Source: Cryobacterium sp. GrIS_2_6 (GTDB taxonomy: Bacteria; Actinomycetota; Actinomycetes; Actinomycetales; Microbacteriaceae). Taken from it: DNA of 64,000 bases. The DNA lies in NCBI RefSeq assembly GCF_035984545.1, contig NZ_JAXCHP010000001.1, positions 2,418,001 to 2,482,000 on the forward strand, given 5' to 3'. Under the pieces are notes generated by a model. It was not told the DNA's origin, did no database searches, and worked only from the letters and a program-made list of their open reading frames with translations. Positions 61,261 to 64,000 of this stretch are shown here, one piece after another (within the stretch, counting starts at the first letter, position 1; each line of letters starts with the position of its first letter). Both the position numbers and the translations under genes were made by a program.

Positions 61261-62601
61261 AAGCCCGATTTCGATCCCTACGGCGACAACGCGCCCGAAG
61301 AGACGGATGTCTGGTGGCCGGCCCCTGTGGCAGCGCGGCCGCTCGCCGCCGTCGTCTCCCTGCCGGGCTCGAAGTCGCTCACCAACCGCGAGCTCGTGCT
61401 CGCGGCCCTCGCCGACGGGCCCTCCCTTCTCCGCGCACCGCTGCACTCCCGAGACAGCGACCTGATGGTCGCCGCGCTCCGGCAGCTGGGCACCACGATC
61501 GAGTCCGTCCCCGGCGCCGGCGAGTTCGGCGCCGACCTCCGGGTCACCCCCGGCGAGCTCTTCGGCTCGACGACGATCGACTGCGGCCTGGCCGGCACGG
61601 TGATGCGCTTCCTCCCGCCCGTCGCCGCTCTCGCGCTCGGCCCGACGACGTTCGACGGCGACGCCGGCGCCCGCCGCCGCCCGATGGCGACCACGATCTC
61701 CTCCCTCCGCGCCCTCGGCGCCGACATCAACGACGACGGCCGCCACGCGCTGCCGTTCACGGTGCACGGCACCGGCAGCCTCTCCGGCGGTGAGGTCACG
61801 ATCGACGCGTCCACCTCGAGCCAGTTCGTCTCCGGCCTGCTCCTCGCCGCCCCGCACTTCGAGCTCGGACTGCACCTCCGGCACGACGGCGAACGCCTGC
61901 CGAGCCTGCCGCACATCGAGATGACGATCGCGACCCTCGCCCGCCGCGGGGTCACCGTGACAAGCCCCGCCGTCGGAGAATGGGTCGTCGAGCCCTGCCC
62001 GATCCGCGGCATCGACGTCGACATCGAACCCGACCTCTCCAACGCCGCGCCGTTCCTCGCGGCCGCGCTCGTGGCCGGCGGGAGCGTCACGATCACGGGC
62101 TGGCCGGCCGAGACCACCCAGGTCGGCGCCGACCTCGCGCACCTGCTGCCGCTGTTCGGCGCGATCGTCACCCGTGCGGGCGACCGGCTCACGGTCACTG
62201 CGGGCAAGCATCTCACCGGCGTGAGTCTCGACCTCTCCACGGGAGGTGAGCTCGCGCCGGCCCTCGTCGCCCTCGCCGCCCTCGCGGACTCCCCGAGCAC
62301 GATCACCGGCATCGGCCACATCCGGAACCACGAGACCGACCGCCTCGCCGCCCTCGTGGCGGAGATCAACGGCCTCGGCGGCGCCGTCACGGAGCTGCCG
62401 GACGGCCTGCAGATCGACCCGCGGCCCCTGCACGGCGGACAGTGGCACAGCTACGACGACCACCGGATGGCGACGGCCGGCGCCCTGATCGGCCTCGCTG
62501 TTCCCGGCGTCCTGGTCGAGGACATCGGCACGACTGCGAAGACGCTCCCCCAGTTCCCCGAACTGTGGCACGCGCTCCTCGCTTCGACCGTGCTCGCATG
62601 A
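61240..62601 (+). CDS. aroA: 3-phosphoshikimate 1-carboxyvinyltransferase (EPSP synthase)
   Basis: The product has 453 residues. The phosphate-binding start is [20 protein letters not shown]; the PEP/glyphosate site is [19 protein letters not shown] with [11 protein letters not shown]; and the late conserved [10 protein letters not shown] and [14 protein letters not shown] are intact. It makes EPSP in the shikimate pathway. No ribosome binding site precedes ATG 61240 and a TATCCT box lies 9 bases upstream, so the transcript may be leaderless. The rsgA start overlaps its stop. Confidence 0.96.
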   Translation: MLISRYSKPDFDPYGDNAPEETDVWWPAPVAARPLAAVVSLPGSKSLTNRELVLAALADGPSLLRAPLHSRDSDLMVAALRQLGTTIESVPGAGEFGADLRVTPGELFGSTTIDCGLAGTVMRFLPPVAALALGPTTFDGDAGARRRPMATTISSLRALGADINDDGRHALPFTVHGTGSLSGGEVTIDASTSSQFVSGLLLAAPHFELGLHLRHDGERLPSLPHIEMTIATLARRGVTVTSPAVGEWVVEPCPIRGIDVDIEPDLSNAAPFLAAALVAGGSVTITGWPAETTQVGADLAHLLPLFGAIVTRAGDRLTVTAGKHLTGVSLDLSTGGELAPALVALAALADSPSTITGIGHIRNHETDRLAALVAEINGLGGAVTELPDGLQIDPRPLHGGQWHSYDDHRMATAGALIGLAVPGVLVEDIGTTAKTLPQFPELWHALLASTVLA

Positions 62602-63647
62602 GCTGGTGGGCCGGCGCGGACGATGACGAACCCGAGTTCGACGAGTCGAGCGTGCGGGTGCGCCCTAACCGCAAGGGCAGCAAACCGCGCACCAAGACCC
62701 GACCTGACCACGAGGACGCGCTCACCGGGCGCATCCTCTCGGTCGACCGCGGCCGCTACACCGTCATGCTCGACGAGAACAAGCGCACCGAACGACGGGT
62801 GACCGCGGCCAGGGCGAGCGAGCTGCGCAAGCACGCCGTCGTGACCGGCGACCGCGTCGACATCGTCGGAGACACCACCGGAGCGGAGGGCAGCCTCGCC
62901 CGCATCGTGCGGATCGTGCCGCGGGTCACCCTGCTGCGCCGCAGCGCCGACGACACCGACGCCGTCGAACGGGTCATCGTCGCCAATGCCGACCAGATGC
63001 TCATCGTCGTCGCCGCCGCGAACCCGGAGCCGCGCATCCGCCTGGTCGACCGGTACCTCGTCGCGGCGTACGACGCGGGCGTCACGCCAATTCTCTGCAT
63101 CACGAAGACCGACCTCGCCGATCCCGCAGAGTTCCTGAACAATTTCGCCGGCCTCGACCTGATCGTCTTCACGAGCCGCGACGACGCCATGCCGCTCGAG
63201 AGCATCTCCGCTGCGCTCGTCGGCCACGACACGGTCTTCGTCGGCCACTCCGGCGTCGGCAAGTCCACGCTCGTCAACGCCCTCGTGCCGGACGCGCACC
63301 GCGCCGTCGGCGTCGTGAACACCGTGACCGGCCGCGGCAGGCACACCTCGTCCTCGACGGTTTCGCTGCGACTCGAAACGGATGCCGGCCGCGGCTGGGT
63401 CATCGACACCCCCGGCGTGCGCTCCTTCGGCCTCGGGCACATCAACACCGACAACATCCTCAAGGCGTTCACCGACCTCGCCGCGATCGCGGAGAAGTGC
63501 CCGCGCGGCTGCACCCACCTGCCGGACTCGCCGGACTGCGCCATCAACGAGGCCGTCGCGGCCGGCGAACTCGGCGACACCGGCAAGGCCCGCCTCGACT
63601 CGCTGCAGCGACTGCTCGCGACCTTCGCGGTGTCCCCGCACCACTAA
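62598..63647 (+). CDS. rsgA: Ribosome small subunit-dependent GTPase A
   Basis: The product has 349 residues. An OB-fold ([17 protein letters not shown]) precedes a circularly permuted GTPase with G4 TKTDL near 170, G1 GHSGVGKST at 216-224, and G3 DTPG. The zinc knuckle [14 protein letters not shown] closes the core. It helps the late maturation of the 30S subunit. ATG 62598 overlaps the aroA stop, a pairing seen widely in actinobacteria. Confidence 0.96.
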   Translation: MSWWAGADDDEPEFDESSVRVRPNRKGSKPRTKTRPDHEDALTGRILSVDRGRYTVMLDENKRTERRVTAARASELRKHAVVTGDRVDIVGDTTGAEGSLARIVRIVPRVTLLRRSADDTDAVERVIVANADQMLIVVAAANPEPRIRLVDRYLVAAYDAGVTPILCITKTDLADPAEFLNNFAGLDLIVFTSRDDAMPLESISAALVGHDTVFVGHSGVGKSTLVNALVPDAHRAVGVVNTVTGRGRHTSSSTVSLRLETDAGRGWVIDTPGVRSFGLGHINTDNILKAFTDLAAIAEKCPRGCTHLPDSPDCAINEAVAAGELGDTGKARLDSLQRLLATFAVSPHH

Positions 63648-63657
63648 CGTGGGGGCA

Positions 63658-64000
63658 TGACGGATTCCACGCGCCTCGAAGCCGGCGACCCGGCACCGCA
63701 GTTCACGCTCACCGACCAGGACGGTGCATCCGTCTCGCTCGCCGGGTTCGCGGGCTCGAAGGTCGTCGTCTACTTCTACCCGGCCGCGCTCACCCCGGCC
63801 TGCACGAAGCAGGCCTGCGATTTCCGCGACAGCCTCGGCTCGCTCGAGACGGCGGGCTACCGCGTGCTCGGCGTCTCGAGGGACACGCCGGAGAAGCTCC
63901 GGGCCTTCCGGGACGCCGAGGGCCTCACGTTCCCGCTACTGAGCGACAGCGACCTCACCGCGCACCGGGCGTATGCCGCCTGGGGCGAGAAGAACCTCTA
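63658..64000 (+). CDS. bcp: Thioredoxin-dependent thiol peroxidase, Bcp/PrxQ family, 3' end outside window
   Basis: The frame from ATG 63658 stays open to the window end (114 residues seen of about 155 expected). The peroxidatic Cys49 and resolving Cys54 lie in TPACTKQACDFR, the atypical two-Cys pattern of PrxQ. The start DPAPQFTLTDQDG and VVVYFYPAA are family-typical. It reduces hydroperoxides with thioredoxin. It is 10 bases behind rsgA and probably in the same transcript. Confidence 0.93.

Overview
The window is high-GC DNA whose gene content points to an actinobacterium, most likely a member of the Microbacteriaceae (Cryobacterium/Leifsonia-like; genus is inferred, not proven). Supporting markers are the fused 2-oxoglutarate decarboxylase/dehydrogenase (kgd), a SigR/RsrA pair, CarD, a GuaB1-type IMP dehydrogenase paralogue, FurA-KatA, an ECF42 sigma factor with its DGPF partner, MMPL and DrrAB exporters, and metY/metX. 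Many starts are GTG, ATGA overlaps are frequent, and several genes look leaderless. Both ends cut genes: a PIG-L deacetylase at the left and a Bcp peroxiredoxin at the right.

Layout. 1-2.3 kb: PIG-L deacetylase, then DGPF protein and ECF42 sigma factor. 2.35-6.0 kb: a decayed membrane-protein gene, an M20 peptidase, a class I glutamine amidotransferase-like hydrolase, and a decayed TPM-domain gene in front of pspA. 6.9-10.2 kb: arginase-family protein, enoyl-CoA hydratase, flavin disulfide oxidoreductase. 10.4-16.5 kb: DrrAB exporter facing a large SARP/NB-ARC regulator, then an HExxH small protein and an SDR. 16.5-21.4 kb: furA-katA behind a Fur-like palindrome, and a MarR regulator divergent from an MMPL exporter across a nested palindromic operator. 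21.4-24.9 kb: a decayed membrane gene, a hypothetical, a GNAT, ung, an S51 peptidase and a phosphoribosyltransferase. 24.9-33.5 kb: a methylcitrate-cycle locus (prpC, prpB, prpD, GntR regulator) divergent from a propionyl-CoA synthetase and a DUF485/ActP symporter pair. 33.6-39.0 kb: SDR, metY, MarR-like, carD, TetR, metX. 39.2-43.5 kb: a membrane protein and a three-gene signalling unit (histidine kinase, membrane protein, NarL-type regulator). 43.5-50.6 kb: MFS exporter, thiamine-binding protein, GT-C mannosyltransferase, an amino-acid ABC locus destroyed by a deletion, nnrD and an old-yellow-enzyme reductase. 50.6-55.3 kb: VOC protein, two CNNM/CorC-type membrane proteins, guaB1. 55.4-64 kb: kgd, a double-VOC protein, rsrA/sigR, aroA, rsgA, bcp.

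The clearest regulatory logic is at four divergent or autoregulated nodes where inverted repeats sit exactly where a local regulator would bind: Fur, MarR, GntR and TetR. There is also a SigR-consensus promoter driving sigR-rsrA from inside the aroA start. The methylcitrate locus combines uptake, activation and breakdown of propionate under one GntR regulator.

The window also shows gene decay (three eroded genes plus one deletion-fused transporter) and many short GC-rich tandem repeats (6-18 bp units), some inside coding sequences. Two near-identical hairpins lie directly after actP and kgd. I found no tRNA, rRNA, insertion sequence, prophage, CRISPR array or convincing defence island. I did not find a system that I can defend as wholly new. 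The only gene-poor stretches above 300 bases (2300-3062, 5260-6021 and 21369-21848) are occupied by the decayed genes described.
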